Part shown: piece by piece, positions 34,922 to 44,487 of the stretch | Position numbering within the stretch: the stretch's first letter is position 1 | How the letters are laid out: each line of letters begins with the position of its first letter | Source of the DNA: CAWCOU01 sp963797335 | GTDB lineage: Bacteria > Pseudomonadota > Gammaproteobacteria > JAURND01 | Assembly (NCBI GenBank): GCA_963797335.1 | Contig: CAWCOU010000006.1 | Coordinates: 992,001 to 1,056,000 of the forward strand | Length of the DNA: 64,000 nt | Direction: 5' to 3' | Translations under genes and position numbers: made by a program | Notes under the pieces: generated by a model | Told to the model about the DNA's origin: nothing | The model's input: the letters and a program-made list of their open reading frames with translations, nothing else | The model's database searches: none

Positions 34922-35272
34922 TACCATGTCCTCAAACTTGACTGCTACCACCACTCAGGCTCGTCACTTGTCATCCTTGCCAGGATAAGTTAGGGGTAAG
35001 CTGATGAATGACAGTTCATATTTTTCAAAAAATTATAAACTACCTCTTTGGCGAATTTGTGTAAAGATTGTATTACCTGAAATAGATAGGAGGGTGGGAT
35101 TGTAGAAGGGGTCTGGCTTTGTTCTCTTGAACAGCAGCCAATTGAACCGAAAAAAATCAATTGAACAAAGCCAGGCCCCTAAATTGTAGTGCCTCTGAAT
35201 AGAGTCTGTTAAAATCGAGCATATTCAATTCAATTGGCGAAAAAGATATATTATTGATAAGGCGAACCTGCC
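34922..35272. other. Intergenic region with a 17-bp inverted repeat
   Basis: A 350-base spacer lies between the Sel1 gene and msrC, which are divergent. Arms GGGGTCTGGCTTTGTTC (35108-35124) and GAACAAAGCCAGGCCCC (35163-35179) are inverted with one mismatch. Two CAATTGAAC copies lie in the loop and right arm. No ORF is seen. Confidence 0.7.
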
Positions 35273-35758
35273 ATGTTTCACCTAGGCAACCATAATTCCG
35301 ATAAAAACACCTTTTACCAAGAGCTCACTGCCCAAACCCAGGCCTTGCTTAGTGGAGAACAAGATTGGCTAGCCAATATGGCGCAATTTGCTGCTTTGAT
35401 CTTTCATAGTCTGCGTGACGTCAACTGGGCTGGGTTTTACCTCTTAAAAGAACAGCAATTGATTCTAGGCCCTTTTCAAGGGAAACCTGCCTGTGTTCGC
35501 ATTCCCATGGGGAAAGGTGTCTGCGGTACCGGTGCTATTAAACAAGAAATTATTATCGTTCCCGATGTGGACGTATTTCCCGGACATATTGCCTGCGATA
35601 GCGATAGTCGCTCTGAAATCGTTTTACCTTTGGTAAAAAATCAGCAATTACTAGGTGTATTCGATATTGATAGTCCTAAGCTTTCCAGATTCGATGAAAC
35701 AGATGCTCAACATTTAAGTTATTTAATTGATTTCTTGTTAAAATCTTCAGTAGTTTGA
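35273..35758 (+). CDS. msrC: Free methionine-(R)-sulfoxide reductase
   Basis: This GAF-domain enzyme reduces free methionine-R-sulfoxide. In the 161-residue product Cys74 (KPACVRIPMG), Cys84 (KGVCGTGA) and Cys108 (HIACDSDSRSEIVLPL) match the three conserved cysteines of the family. DVNWAGFYLL at the start and GVFDIDSP near the end are also typical. It probably serves oxidative-stress defence alongside ahpC. Confidence 0.93.
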   Translation: MFHLGNHNSDKNTFYQELTAQTQALLSGEQDWLANMAQFAALIFHSLRDVNWAGFYLLKEQQLILGPFQGKPACVRIPMGKGVCGTGAIKQEIIIVPDVDVFPGHIACDSDSRSEIVLPLVKNQQLLGVFDIDSPKLSRFDETDAQHLSYLIDFLLKSSVV

Positions 35759-35935
35759 AACTATTATAAGGCATTTTATTTATCATTTTGAATCAATGAT
35801 ATAGTTAACTTAGTCGATTAAATTAATATATGAAAATTACTCTCATAGGGCCAGCTCCTTGTAAGATGGTTTGTTAAGAACAGTATAGCAACTCTATTCC
35901 TAAAAATCGTAGTCCATTAAATAAGACGTAACGAA

Positions 35936-37123
35936 TCATGAACAAAAATAAATTGCGCCTCGTTTTACTAGTGAGGAAAGCAACTGTTTGCAAGATTTGT
36001 CTTTCATGGCCTCTGTTAAATCGACACAGTTTAATTCACGATGGTTACAGAGTAATGCGATGAAGTCTTGCATAGCGGCAGGATATTGCTCGCAGTTTCC
36101 ATCGATAAATAAATAAATGCGCGCTCCTTCATCATAATAGGCGAACCGAGAACTTTCGTTCTGTTTTATCCGTTTATATTTCGCTAATTGGGTATCCAGG
36201 TTAGGGAGTTTGCTAGTCACTGCTTGATTTTCTAGCTCCGGGTATTTGGGTTCGGTGACTAAGCGCCCAAACCAATCCAACAGTAATTGGGGGTTGTCGA
36301 GCAAATTCTGTAGTGTTTGGCGAACTGCAGCCAGGTTTTCAGTACGTAATTGTGCTGGAGTATGGTTGGCATAGGAGTGAAAAATGGCTTGGAGACGTTG
36401 TGATTCGTCGAGCTGGCTCAGCAGTTCGTTACAGAAGCCACTCAGTAATTCACTGTGAGAAGGGGTGCGGAAACCAATAGAGTAGCTCAGGCCTGCTTCC
36501 AGGGCAACGCACCAATGCGCTTGTTGTTGCGGTATATATAAGATGTCACCTGCTTCTAGGATGAATTCTTCTTCAGTGTTAAATTCTTGTAAGATTCCTA
36601 GCGGCGTTTCTTTGCGAGTTAGGGTCTGGGGGGAACAAAAATCGCCGAGTTTCCAGTGACGACGACCGCTCCCCTGCAAGATAAACACGTCATAATAATC
36701 GAAATGTGCGCCGACACTGCCGTGTTCTGCGGCATAACTGACCATGATGTCGTCTAAATAATGTGCGGGCAGAAAATTAAAATGATTCAGCAGATCGCTG
36801 ACAGCAGGTATCCAATGGTTGACAGCTTGCACTAATAACGTCCAGTGGGTTTCTGGCAGCTTTTGAAAATCTTTCGTTTTGAATGGACCATGGCGCAGTT
36901 CCCAGGGGGTAGCTCCGTGTTCGAGAATCAAGCGTGATTCAACCATTTTTTCGCAGGCTAGCCCAGCCAATTCATCTTCGGATAGAAGGGATTTAAATTC
37001 CGGAAAAGCTTTTGGGATATATAGGGATTTTTGCTGCCAATGATTGCGGAAGAATTCTGCTGGGGTTAGGAATGGGGTAGAGGGTGTGATGGGAGACATT
37101 ACATTGGGCTCTGGAATTCGCAT
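35936..37123 (-). CDS. roxA: Ribosomal protein uL16 arginine hydroxylase (YcfD/RoxA-like)
   Basis: This JmjC-type Fe(II)/2-oxoglutarate oxygenase hydroxylates an arginine of ribosomal protein L16. In the 395-residue product iron ligands are His140 and Asp142 (GAHFDYYDVFILQGSGRRHW) and His203 (QQQAHWCVALE). Conserved flanks are HGPF, WTLLVQAVNHW, DDIMVSY and EAGDILYIP. The C-terminal part is the helical winged region of the family. Start: ATG 37123, 37099 or TTG 37141; a TATACT box lies just upstream of 37123. Confidence 0.9.
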   Translation of the reverse strand: MRIPEPNVMSPITPSTPFLTPAEFFRNHWQQKSLYIPKAFPEFKSLLSEDELAGLACEKMVESRLILEHGATPWELRHGPFKTKDFQKLPETHWTLLVQAVNHWIPAVSDLLNHFNFLPAHYLDDIMVSYAAEHGSVGAHFDYYDVFILQGSGRRHWKLGDFCSPQTLTRKETPLGILQEFNTEEEFILEAGDILYIPQQQAHWCVALEAGLSYSIGFRTPSHSELLSGFCNELLSQLDESQRLQAIFHSYANHTPAQLRTENLAAVRQTLQNLLDNPQLLLDWFGRLVTEPKYPELENQAVTSKLPNLDTQLAKYKRIKQNESSRFAYYDEGARIYLFIDGNCEQYPAAMQDFIALLCNHRELNCVDLTEAMKDKSCKQLLSSLVKRGAIYFCS

Positions 37124-37212
37124 GTGTCGGCAGTATAACAAATTATTGATAAAGCGTGAAGTTTACCCTGTGGTTGGTGTAAAATGAAACATTGATATTA
37201 CCCGCTGATTTC

Positions 37213-37374
37213 ATGATGACTTGTTCTCCTATCGATCATACCTGCATCATTATGATTGTTGATAGCGATAAGAAAATAACCACGATTAACTCTGTGCCGC
37301 AAGGAAGTTTAATTGTTTACGCTGGATTTAATGAATATTATTTAGATAAGAATGCTGGCATACAATGTCCCTAA
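37213..37374 (+). CDS. Possible 53-residue protein, doubtful
   Basis: A short open frame (ATG 37213, another at 37192) encodes IIMIVDSDKKITTINSVPQG and ends NAGIQCP. It has no clear ribosome site and no family. It could be a remnant upstream of the DUF1543 gene or a real small protein. Confidence 0.3.
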   Translation: MMTCSPIDHTCIIMIVDSDKKITTINSVPQGSLIVYAGFNEYYLDKNAGIQCP

Positions 37375-37409
37375 ATGATTAACTCATGAAAGATTCTAAG
37401 AGGTAAAAA

Positions 37410-37925
37410 ATGAGCAAATTGTTCGCCATTTACATTGGTGGTGCGCACGAAAAGTCGCTGATCGAGCTTCACGATATGCGCTTTGTAGTAGCAGAGAGCA
37501 TAGAAAACACCTACCCTGCATTAAAAAAAAGCTGGTGGGGTACGCCGGAAAGTTTGCATTTAGATGCATGGGGAGCTTTGCATCATGTGGACGGGTATGA
37601 TATTCATTTAAAAACTCAACCGGCAATTGATGCTCAGCAACAATTATATTTTCTCAATTTGGGCGGTTACGATCATAAACAATTTACCGAACTGCATAAA
37701 AATATTTTTGTTGTGGCTGAAAATGCGATTGAGGCCAAGAAAAAGGCCTTAAACCAAGCCGTCGGCTGGGAAGTACCTCATAAGGATTATCAATTTGAAG
37801 TCGAAAAAATTGTTAGTGTGGATACTCTTTTAGCCGATCAGAATTTTTTTATTCATTTGGTTCCAAGCCAACAGACAATCCCATTTGAGTTTACTTGTAA
37901 ATATGTGCCTATTGGGAAAAATTAA
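37410..37925 (+). CDS. DUF1543 protein with two tandem domains
   Basis: The 171-residue cytosolic protein contains two copies of a DUF1543-like unit. The first is KLFAIYIGGAHEKSLIELHDMRFVVAESIENTYP with KKSWWG and HHVDGYDIHL; the second is YFLNLGGYDHKQFTELHKNIFVVAEN with KKKALNQAVGW. Both run LGG...ELH...FVVA. Function unknown. The ribosome site AGAGG supports ATG 37410. The last six codons form one arm of a perfect palindrome. Confidence 0.88.
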   Translation: MSKLFAIYIGGAHEKSLIELHDMRFVVAESIENTYPALKKSWWGTPESLHLDAWGALHHVDGYDIHLKTQPAIDAQQQLYFLNLGGYDHKQFTELHKNIFVVAENAIEAKKKALNQAVGWEVPHKDYQFEVEKIVSVDTLLADQNFFIHLVPSQQTIPFEFTCKYVPIGKN

Positions 37926-37940
37926 TTTTTCCCAATAGGC
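37907..37940. terminator. 34-bp perfect palindrome spanning the DUF1543 stop codon
   Basis: GCCTATTGGGAAAAATT and its exact complement meet without a loop; the TAA stop lies at the centre. The A-run and T-run inside the stem make it a plausible hairpin terminator, although it has no T-tract after the stem. Confidence 0.65.
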
Positions 37941-38106
37941 AGTCGCGCTGGCAGTAGTGGTGCGGATTTTCCGAAAACTTTTGATTTACAATGTAAAAAA
38001 ACGCCCGGTAAAATCCCCGCGTTATTACATTCGTGATAGTGGTATTCAGCATCGTTTATTGGGTCGTGAACATTAGGACCGTTTCTATCCCGGGCTGAGC
38101 TGCCAT

Positions 38107-39003
38107 TCAGGATAAGTATCGAGAAGTTAAGCCTTGATAAGCATCGATGCGGCGATCACGTAAGAATGGCCAAAGACGTCGAACAGACTCGGTACGTGCT
38201 TTGTCAATTTCTGCTACCAGCACCATGCTTTGATCGGTGGGGGCCTGGGCGAGTATTTCTCCTTGAGGGCCGGCAACAAAACTACTGCCCCAAAATTGAA
38301 TGCCGCTGTGGGATTGATCGATGGGCAATTCCAGGCCAACGCGATTGCACACGACAACGGGTAAACCGTTGGCGACTGCGTGGGCGCGTTGGATGGTGAT
38401 CCAGGCATCACGCTGCCTGGCCTGTTCGGCGGCATCGTCTTCGGGAACCCAGCCGATGGCGGTGGGGTATAGTAATAATTCGGCGCCGGCAAGTGCCATT
38501 AAGCGTGCGGCTTCTGGGTACCATTGATCCCAGCACACCAGTACACCTAAACGGCCTACGGAGGTATCGATGGGAGTAAAGCCTAAGTCGCCAGGGGTGA
38601 AATAGAATTTTTCATAAAATCCAGGGTCGTCGGGGATATGCATTTTTCGGTATTTTGCTAACAATCGACCGTCTGCTTCAAATACCACTGCGGTATTATG
38701 ATAAAGCCCGGGCGCGCGGCGCTCAAAAAGGGAGGCGACTAAAACAATTCCCAATTCTTTTGCGATTTCGGATAGTTGCTCACTGGTTTCACCGGGGATG
38801 GTTTCTGCTAAATCAAAGCACCGATGGTCTTCTGTTTGACAAAAATAAAGTCCGGCGTGTAATTCTTGCAATAGCACCAATTGCGCGCCTTGTGCTTTGG
38901 CCGCACGAATTCCTTCGATGCTGCGCGCTAAACTGGTGTGGCGATCGCTATCGCCAAATTGTTGTACTAACCCTACGGTTAAACGTGGTATGGATGTAGT
39001 CAT
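38107..39003 (-). CDS. aguB: N-carbamoylputrescine amidase
   Basis: AguB hydrolyses N-carbamoylputrescine to putrescine in the agmatine route. The 298-residue nitrilase-family enzyme has the Glu (LVLLQELHAGLYF), Lys (KYRKMHIPDDPGFYEKFYF) and Cys (GVLVCWDQWYPEAARLMAL) catalytic positions. Close family sequence continues through YPTAIGW and WITIQRAHAVANGLPVV. The usual partner aguA is not adjacent. It lies three bases after lpxC. Confidence 0.92.
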   Translation of the reverse strand: MTTSIPRLTVGLVQQFGDSDRHTSLARSIEGIRAAKAQGAQLVLLQELHAGLYFCQTEDHRCFDLAETIPGETSEQLSEIAKELGIVLVASLFERRAPGLYHNTAVVFEADGRLLAKYRKMHIPDDPGFYEKFYFTPGDLGFTPIDTSVGRLGVLVCWDQWYPEAARLMALAGAELLLYPTAIGWVPEDDAAEQARQRDAWITIQRAHAVANGLPVVVCNRVGLELPIDQSHSGIQFWGSSFVAGPQGEILAQAPTDQSMVLVAEIDKARTESVRRLWPFLRDRRIDAYQGLTSRYLS

Positions 39004-39006
39004 GGT

Positions 39007-39903
39007 TTATTTCAAAATGGCCAATGGTAATGACTGTGTTGAATTTAAGGTGACGATTTCTGTAGCATTTTTATCCGCTAATAATGCCTGACGTAATCGG
39101 TGGTTGAGTAAATGGCCAGATTTATAGCCACTAAATGCACCCATTAAGTTATGGCCCAATAAATGCAAATCCCCAAAGGCATCCAGTAATTTGTGCTTCA
39201 CAAACTCATCCGGGTAGCGTAAACCACCCGTATTCACTACTTCTTTCTGATCCAACACAATCGTATTTTCTAAGCTAGCACCTAAACCCAGGTTGTTTTG
39301 ACGCAAATAATCGTAATCGGCCAAGAATCCAAAGGTGCGCGCTCGGCTCAATTCAGAAATAAACGAGGTTTTGCCAAAATCAAACGTGAGCATTTGTGGT
39401 GTGGCACGAATGGCCGGGTGGTCAAAATCAATCGCTATCGCAAATTGCAAGCCATCAAAAGGCTCTAGCTTAACCCATTTATCACCATCCACTACTTCGA
39501 TTTTATGTTTGATACGCAGAAATTGCTTATCGGCATTTTGTTCAACTATGCCCGCCGATTGAATCAAAGCCACAAAGGGTTCAGCACTGCCATCCATGAC
39601 TGGCAATTCCGGGGCTTGTAAATCCACGTAAACATTATCAATGCCTAATCCGGCAAATGCGGCCAATACATGCTCTACTGTGGAGATCATGGCATCCCCA
39701 CTCTTTAAACAGGTATTTAAACGAGTGTCGCCGACAAAATCGGTTCGTGCCGGAATTTCAATCACGGGTTGTAAATCGACGCGACGAAAAACAACACCGG
39801 TATTGATGGCCGCCGGATGAAAAGCGATCTCGATGTTTTTTCCGGTATGTAACCCTATGCCCGACGTTTGTACCGTTCGCTTCAGTGTACGCTGTTTTAC
39901 CAT
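39007..39903 (-). CDS. lpxC: UDP-3-O-acyl-N-acetylglucosamine deacetylase LpxC
   Basis: LpxC catalyses the committed step of lipid A synthesis with zinc. The 298-residue enzyme shows QRTLKRTVQTSGIGLHTG, the zinc/catalytic STVEHVLAAFAGLGIDN, LPVMDGSAEPF, SRARTFGF and the second zinc region KHKLLDAFGDLHLLGH. It follows ftsZ by 13 bases, the common ftsA-ftsZ-lpxC order. Confidence 0.97.
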   Translation of the reverse strand: MVKQRTLKRTVQTSGIGLHTGKNIEIAFHPAAINTGVVFRRVDLQPVIEIPARTDFVGDTRLNTCLKSGDAMISTVEHVLAAFAGLGIDNVYVDLQAPELPVMDGSAEPFVALIQSAGIVEQNADKQFLRIKHKIEVVDGDKWVKLEPFDGLQFAIAIDFDHPAIRATPQMLTFDFGKTSFISELSRARTFGFLADYDYLRQNNLGLGASLENTIVLDQKEVVNTGGLRYPDEFVKHKLLDAFGDLHLLGHNLMGAFSGYKSGHLLNHRLRQALLADKNATEIVTLNSTQSLPLAILK

Positions 39904-39916
39904 ATGGAATATTGAA

Positions 39917-41086
39917 TTAATCTTCTTCTTGTCGGCGCAAAAAGGCGGGGATATCGAGATAATCCATCCCTTTATTATTCAATTCCATAGCTACTTTGGA
40001 GACGGCAGGCTGCTTACGAATCACCGCAGGGCGTTCTAAATGATGGTAATCCAATCCGGTCGTTTCATTTTTACTAGGATCGGCTGACTTCATTTGCGGT
40101 TCAACGAGGCTTCGGCTCCCACCTAAAGTGCCCTTGCCAAGACCTGTGACCACGACAGTTACCCTTAATTCATCTTCCATTTCCGGATCAATTACTGTAC
40201 CGACTACCACGGTGGCATTTTCAGAGGCAAACGATTTAATCACATCGCCCACGGCCTCAAATTCACCGATGGACATATCAAGACCGGCGGTAATATTCAC
40301 TAACACACCACGGGCATCGCTGATGTCAATATCTTCCAGCAATGGACTGGAAATAGCGGCTTCCGCTGCTTCTTTGGCACGATGCTCGCCAGCGCTAACA
40401 CCGGTACCCATCATTGCCATGCCCATTTCCGACATGACCGTACGCACGTCGGCAAAGTCGACGTTGATTAAACCAGGACGAGTAATTAATTCGGCAATGC
40501 CTTGCACTGCGCCTAAGAGCACATTATTGGCTACTTTAAACGCATTGAGCAATGTGATGTTTTTACCTAATACGGTGAGTAATTTATTGTTGGGAATCGT
40601 AATCAATGAATCCACGTATTGTGTCAAACTTTGGATGCCCTGTTCGGCAACCAGTAATCGTTTACGCCCTTCGAAAACAAATGGTTTGGTGACGACGGCA
40701 ACTGTGAGAATCCCCAGCTCTTTGGCAATTTGCGCAATGACGGGTGCTGAACCTGTACCCGTGCCACCGCCCATACCGGCGGTGATAAATACCATATCGG
40801 CGCCTGCCAACAACTCATGAATACGATCACGATTTTCTTCGGCTGCTTTACGACCCACTTCTGGATCGGCACCCGCACCTAGGCCTTTGGTGATTTCATC
40901 ACCCAGTTGCAAGGTAATTGGTGCGTTGGATTTCTTTAATGCCTGGGCATCTGTGTTAGCACAGACGAATTCGACCCCATCAATATTTTCCTGCAACATA
41001 TGCTCAACAGCATTGCCACCGCCGCCGCCAACGCCAATGACTTTGATAATGGCGCTGTGTGGAGCACCTTCGGAAAGTTCAAACAT
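39917..41086 (-). CDS. ftsZ: Cell division GTPase FtsZ
   Basis: FtsZ polymerises into the division ring. The 389-residue protein shows the GTP loop VIGVGGGGGNAVEHM, the signature GGGTGTGSAPVIA, the DFADVRTVMSEMG synergy region, a variable linker and the C-terminal conserved peptide LDIPAFLRRQ, which binds FtsA/ZipA. ATG 41086 is eight bases after AGGAGA; TTG 41092 is less likely. Confidence 0.97.
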   Translation of the reverse strand: MFELSEGAPHSAIIKVIGVGGGGGNAVEHMLQENIDGVEFVCANTDAQALKKSNAPITLQLGDEITKGLGAGADPEVGRKAAEENRDRIHELLAGADMVFITAGMGGGTGTGSAPVIAQIAKELGILTVAVVTKPFVFEGRKRLLVAEQGIQSLTQYVDSLITIPNNKLLTVLGKNITLLNAFKVANNVLLGAVQGIAELITRPGLINVDFADVRTVMSEMGMAMMGTGVSAGEHRAKEAAEAAISSPLLEDIDISDARGVLVNITAGLDMSIGEFEAVGDVIKSFASENATVVVGTVIDPEMEDELRVTVVVTGLGKGTLGGSRSLVEPQMKSADPSKNETTGLDYHHLERPAVIRKQPAVSKVAMELNNKGMDYLDIPAFLRRQEED

Positions 41087-41098
41087 CGCCAAATTCTC

Positions 41099-42334
41099 CT
41101 AAAAATTACCTTGAAACCAATTCTTAACTCGCCCCCAAATACCTTTCATGCCGTGACGCACGATCAGCTCAGGACGTCCCTCGTATTGTTGCTGATATCC
41201 ATATAACAATAAACCTACGCTGGTAGCATAAGATGGGCTACCCAACACATCTGTCAGACCTTTCACGTGCTGCGGCATACCTAAACGTACCGGCATTTGA
41301 AAAACTGCTTCGGCCAATTCCACGGCCCCTTTAATTTGACTGGCGCCCCCGGTAATCACAATACCCGAAGAAATGGCTTCTTCTAAACCGCTGCGACGTA
41401 ATTCCGTTAATACCAAAGCAAATAATTCTTCGTAACGAGCCCCGACTACTTCTGCCAATACTTTTTTCGATAAATGACGAGGGGGGCGTTGATTCACACT
41501 CGGCACCTCAATCATTTCATCACCTTGCACGTCTCGCGCTAGCACGCAGCCGTAGTGAATTTTGATGTCTTCGGCATACTTGGTCGGTGTCCGTAAGGCG
41601 ACCGCAATATCATTGGTCACCTGATCGCCAGCGATGGGAATAACCGCGGTATGGCGAATGGCGCCATGGGTAAAAACAGCGATATCCGTCGTGCCGCCAC
41701 CGATATCCACCATGCAAATGCCTAATTCTTTTTCGTCTTCCGTTAATACGGAATAGCTGGATGCTAATTGTTCGAGAATAATATCGTCCACTTGTAAGCC
41801 GCAACGTTGTACACATTTGACTAAATTCTGAGCGGCGCTCACCGCGCCAGTGACGATATGCACTTTTGCTTCCAGACGTACGCCGGACATGCCAATGGGT
41901 TCGCGAACTCCCTCTTGACTATCGATCGCGTATTCTTGCGCCAATACATGCAAAATCCGTTGGTCGGCGGGAATGGCCACTGCTTTGGCTGCATCAATGA
42001 CGCGCTCTACATCCAGTGGTAATACTTCTTTATCTCGTATCGCGACCATGCCATGCGAGTTCAGGCTACGAACATGGCTGCCCGCAATGCCTGTATACGC
42101 GGAATGAATTTCACAGCCTGCCATTAACTCTGCTTCTTCGATGGCGTGCTGAATGGACTGGACCGTCGCTTCGATGTTAACTACAACGCCACGTTTCAAG
42201 CCAAATGAGGGGTGTGAGCCTATGCCAATGACTTCGATGTGCCCTTCAGAACTCAATTCTCCGACGAGGGCCACCACCTTTGACGTACCAACGTCTAAGC
42301 CCACAATTAAATTCTTTGGTGTTTTTTTTGGCAT
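41099..42334 (-). CDS. ftsA: Cell division protein FtsA
   Basis: FtsA is the actin-like membrane anchor of the Z-ring. The 411-residue product has phosphate loop NLIVGLDVGTSKVVALVGE, the 1C-domain region, VDIGGGTTDIAVFTHG, GIVITGGASQIKG and a C-terminal amphipathic helix (RVKNWFQGNF). ftsQ, usually just upstream, is missing here and lies at 4761. Confidence 0.97.
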   Translation of the reverse strand: MPKKTPKNLIVGLDVGTSKVVALVGELSSEGHIEVIGIGSHPSFGLKRGVVVNIEATVQSIQHAIEEAELMAGCEIHSAYTGIAGSHVRSLNSHGMVAIRDKEVLPLDVERVIDAAKAVAIPADQRILHVLAQEYAIDSQEGVREPIGMSGVRLEAKVHIVTGAVSAAQNLVKCVQRCGLQVDDIILEQLASSYSVLTEDEKELGICMVDIGGGTTDIAVFTHGAIRHTAVIPIAGDQVTNDIAVALRTPTKYAEDIKIHYGCVLARDVQGDEMIEVPSVNQRPPRHLSKKVLAEVVGARYEELFALVLTELRRSGLEEAISSGIVITGGASQIKGAVELAEAVFQMPVRLGMPQHVKGLTDVLGSPSYATSVGLLLYGYQQQYEGRPELIVRHGMKGIWGRVKNWFQGNF

Positions 42335-42427
42335 AATTCGGGAATTCCTACCTGGAAATTATAGTAATGCTCGCATATTACCTATTTTACGAGGGAGTCA
42401 CAAGAAAATTGGCATGGAAATACAGAT

Positions 42428-43300
42428 CTACCAACCCATGACTTCGCCAACGCGTTTACCGATTTCCGCGGGGGATTGCACGGTGTGGACACCGGCAGCG
42501 GCTAGTGCTGCAAATTTTTCTGCAGCGGTGCCTTTGCCGCCGGAGATAATTGCGCCAGCATGGCCCATTCGTTTGCCTGGTGGGGCGGTCACACCGGCGA
42601 TGTAGGAGATAACTGGTTTTGTCAGGTGATCTTTAATAAATTCGGCGGCTTCTTCTTCTGCCGTGCCACCGATTTCACCCACCATGATAATCGCTTGGGT
42701 TTGTGAGTCCGCTTCAAACAGCGCCAATACGTCGATGAAGCTCATGCCTGGAATGGGGTCACCACCGATACCTACGCAGGTGCTTTGTCCGTAGCCGAGA
42801 TCGGTTGTTTGTTTGACGGCTTCATAGGTTAGTGTTCCAGAGCGGGAAACGATGCCTACTTTGCCGGGTTGATGGATATGTCCTGGCATAATGCCAATTT
42901 TACACTGGCCTGGGGTGATGATGCCTGGGCAATTTGGGCCAATCAATCGTGCGTTTTTCTCTTTGAGATAGGCTTTGACCATTAACATATCGAGCACGGG
43001 GATACCTTCGGTGATACAAATAATCAGCGGAATACCGGCATCGACGGCTTCGATAATCGAATCTTTACAGAAAGGCGCTGGCACGTAGATCACCGAGGCA
43101 TCTGCCTGAGTCGCTGCTACTGCTTCATGTACGGTATTAAATACGGGTAAATCCAAATGACGTTCACCACCTCGACCGGGTGTCACTCCGCCTACCATTT
43201 TTGTGCCATAAGCCAATGCTTGTTCGGAATGAAAAGTACCTTGTTTACCGGTGAAACCTTGGCAAATGACCCTTGTGTTTTTATCAATTAAAATGCTCAT
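42428..43300 (-). CDS. sucD: Succinyl-CoA synthetase alpha subunit
   Basis: The 290-residue subunit shows RVICQGFTGKQGTFHSEQA (CoA binding), GPNCPGIITPGQCKIGIMPG, GIGGDPIPG and the phospho-His loop MGHAGAIISGGKGTA near residue 245. It forms the TCA-cycle enzyme with SucC, encoded nine bases upstream. sucAB is not adjacent. Confidence 0.97.
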   Translation of the reverse strand: MSILIDKNTRVICQGFTGKQGTFHSEQALAYGTKMVGGVTPGRGGERHLDLPVFNTVHEAVAATQADASVIYVPAPFCKDSIIEAVDAGIPLIICITEGIPVLDMLMVKAYLKEKNARLIGPNCPGIITPGQCKIGIMPGHIHQPGKVGIVSRSGTLTYEAVKQTTDLGYGQSTCVGIGGDPIPGMSFIDVLALFEADSQTQAIIMVGEIGGTAEEEAAEFIKDHLTKPVISYIAGVTAPPGKRMGHAGAIISGGKGTAAEKFAALAAAGVHTVQSPAEIGKRVGEVMGW

Positions 43301-43309
43301 TCTTTCCCC

Positions 43310-44479
43310 TTACGCTACTTTTTTTGCCGCTTGCACCACTTGTTGTGCGGCATGAGTGAAACTGTCGGCTGCGATAATGTTTAAACCGCTGTTATTTAAT
43401 TTACGCGCGCCCAATTCGGCGTTATTACCTTCCAAACGCACTACCACGGGTAATTTCGTGCCCACTTCTGCAACGGCGGCCATGATACCATCGGCAATGA
43501 GGTCACAACGGACAATACCGCCAAAAATATTCACTAAAATCGCTTTTACTTGTGGGTCTGAAAGAATAATTTTAAACGCTTCGGTGACGCGTTCTTTGGT
43601 TGCACCACCGCCGACATCTAAAAAGTTAGCGGGGTTGCCACCATTGAGTTTGATTAAATCCATGGTCGCCATGGCTAGTCCGGCACCATTGACCATGCAG
43701 CCAATGTCACCATCCAAAGAGATATAATTAAGCTCCGCTTGTTGCGCACGGTTCTCTCTTTCATCTTCTTGAGAGGTATCTCGCATTTCTCGGAGTTCAG
43801 CTTGACGATAGAGTGCATTGTCATCGACATTGACTTTGCCATCCAGGCACACCAAATCGCCATTTTCAGTGACCACGAGCGGGTTAATTTCTAACAAACT
43901 TAAGTCACGCTCGACAAACATGCGGTATAAATTCAGCAGTAATGGTTCTAGTTTTTTAATTTGTTCTTGGGGTAACGCTAAACCGAAGCCTAGTTCGCGA
44001 CATTGATAAGGCTGTAAACCTACTAAGGGGTCGATGAACACCGTTAATATTTTCTCGGGCGTGTCGTGAGCGACTTTCTCAATCTCAACGCCGCCTTCTG
44101 TCGATGCCATGATGACTATTCGCTGTTTTGCGCGATCAACTACCGCACCTAAATACAGTTCACGTTTAATTTGACAAGGCTCTTCAATTAATACTTGGTG
44201 AATGGGCTGGCCGTCTTGAGTGGTCTGGTAAGTCACCAATCGCGATCCAATTAAATCGCGCGCTGCTTGTGTTAATTCCTCCAGGCTGTTCACTAACCGA
44301 ACACCTCCTGCTTTGCCTCGGCCGCCGGCATGGACTTGCGCTTTAACAACCCAGCGATGTTTATTCACTTTTTTGGCTACTTCTGCCGCTTCTTCCGCAC
44401 TATGGGCAATTTCACGAACAGGAACGGGTAATTGGTATTTTGCAAATAAATTTTTTGCTTGGTATTCGTGTAGATTCAT
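43310..44479 (-). CDS. sucC: Succinyl-CoA synthetase beta subunit
   Basis: The 389-residue ATP-grasp subunit begins MNLHEYQAKNLFAKYQLPVP. It has VVKAQVHAGGRGKAGGVR, LLEINPLVVTENGDLVCLDG, NGAGLAMATMDLI and NPANFLDVGGGATKERV. It converts succinyl-CoA to succinate with NTP formation together with SucD. Confidence 0.97.
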   Translation of the reverse strand: MNLHEYQAKNLFAKYQLPVPVREIAHSAEEAAEVAKKVNKHRWVVKAQVHAGGRGKAGGVRLVNSLEELTQAARDLIGSRLVTYQTTQDGQPIHQVLIEEPCQIKRELYLGAVVDRAKQRIVIMASTEGGVEIEKVAHDTPEKILTVFIDPLVGLQPYQCRELGFGLALPQEQIKKLEPLLLNLYRMFVERDLSLLEINPLVVTENGDLVCLDGKVNVDDNALYRQAELREMRDTSQEDERENRAQQAELNYISLDGDIGCMVNGAGLAMATMDLIKLNGGNPANFLDVGGGATKERVTEAFKIILSDPQVKAILVNIFGGIVRCDLIADGIMAAVAEVGTKLPVVVRLEGNNAELGARKLNNSGLNIIAADSFTHAAQQVVQAAKKVA

Positions 44480-44487
44480 TTTTTTTC

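Noticed and set aside
40128..40820. 230-codon plus-strand frame antisense to ftsZ
   Set aside because: It is a mirror of the strongly conserved ftsZ; composition is Ala/Thr/Ser-rich with no ribosome site or family.
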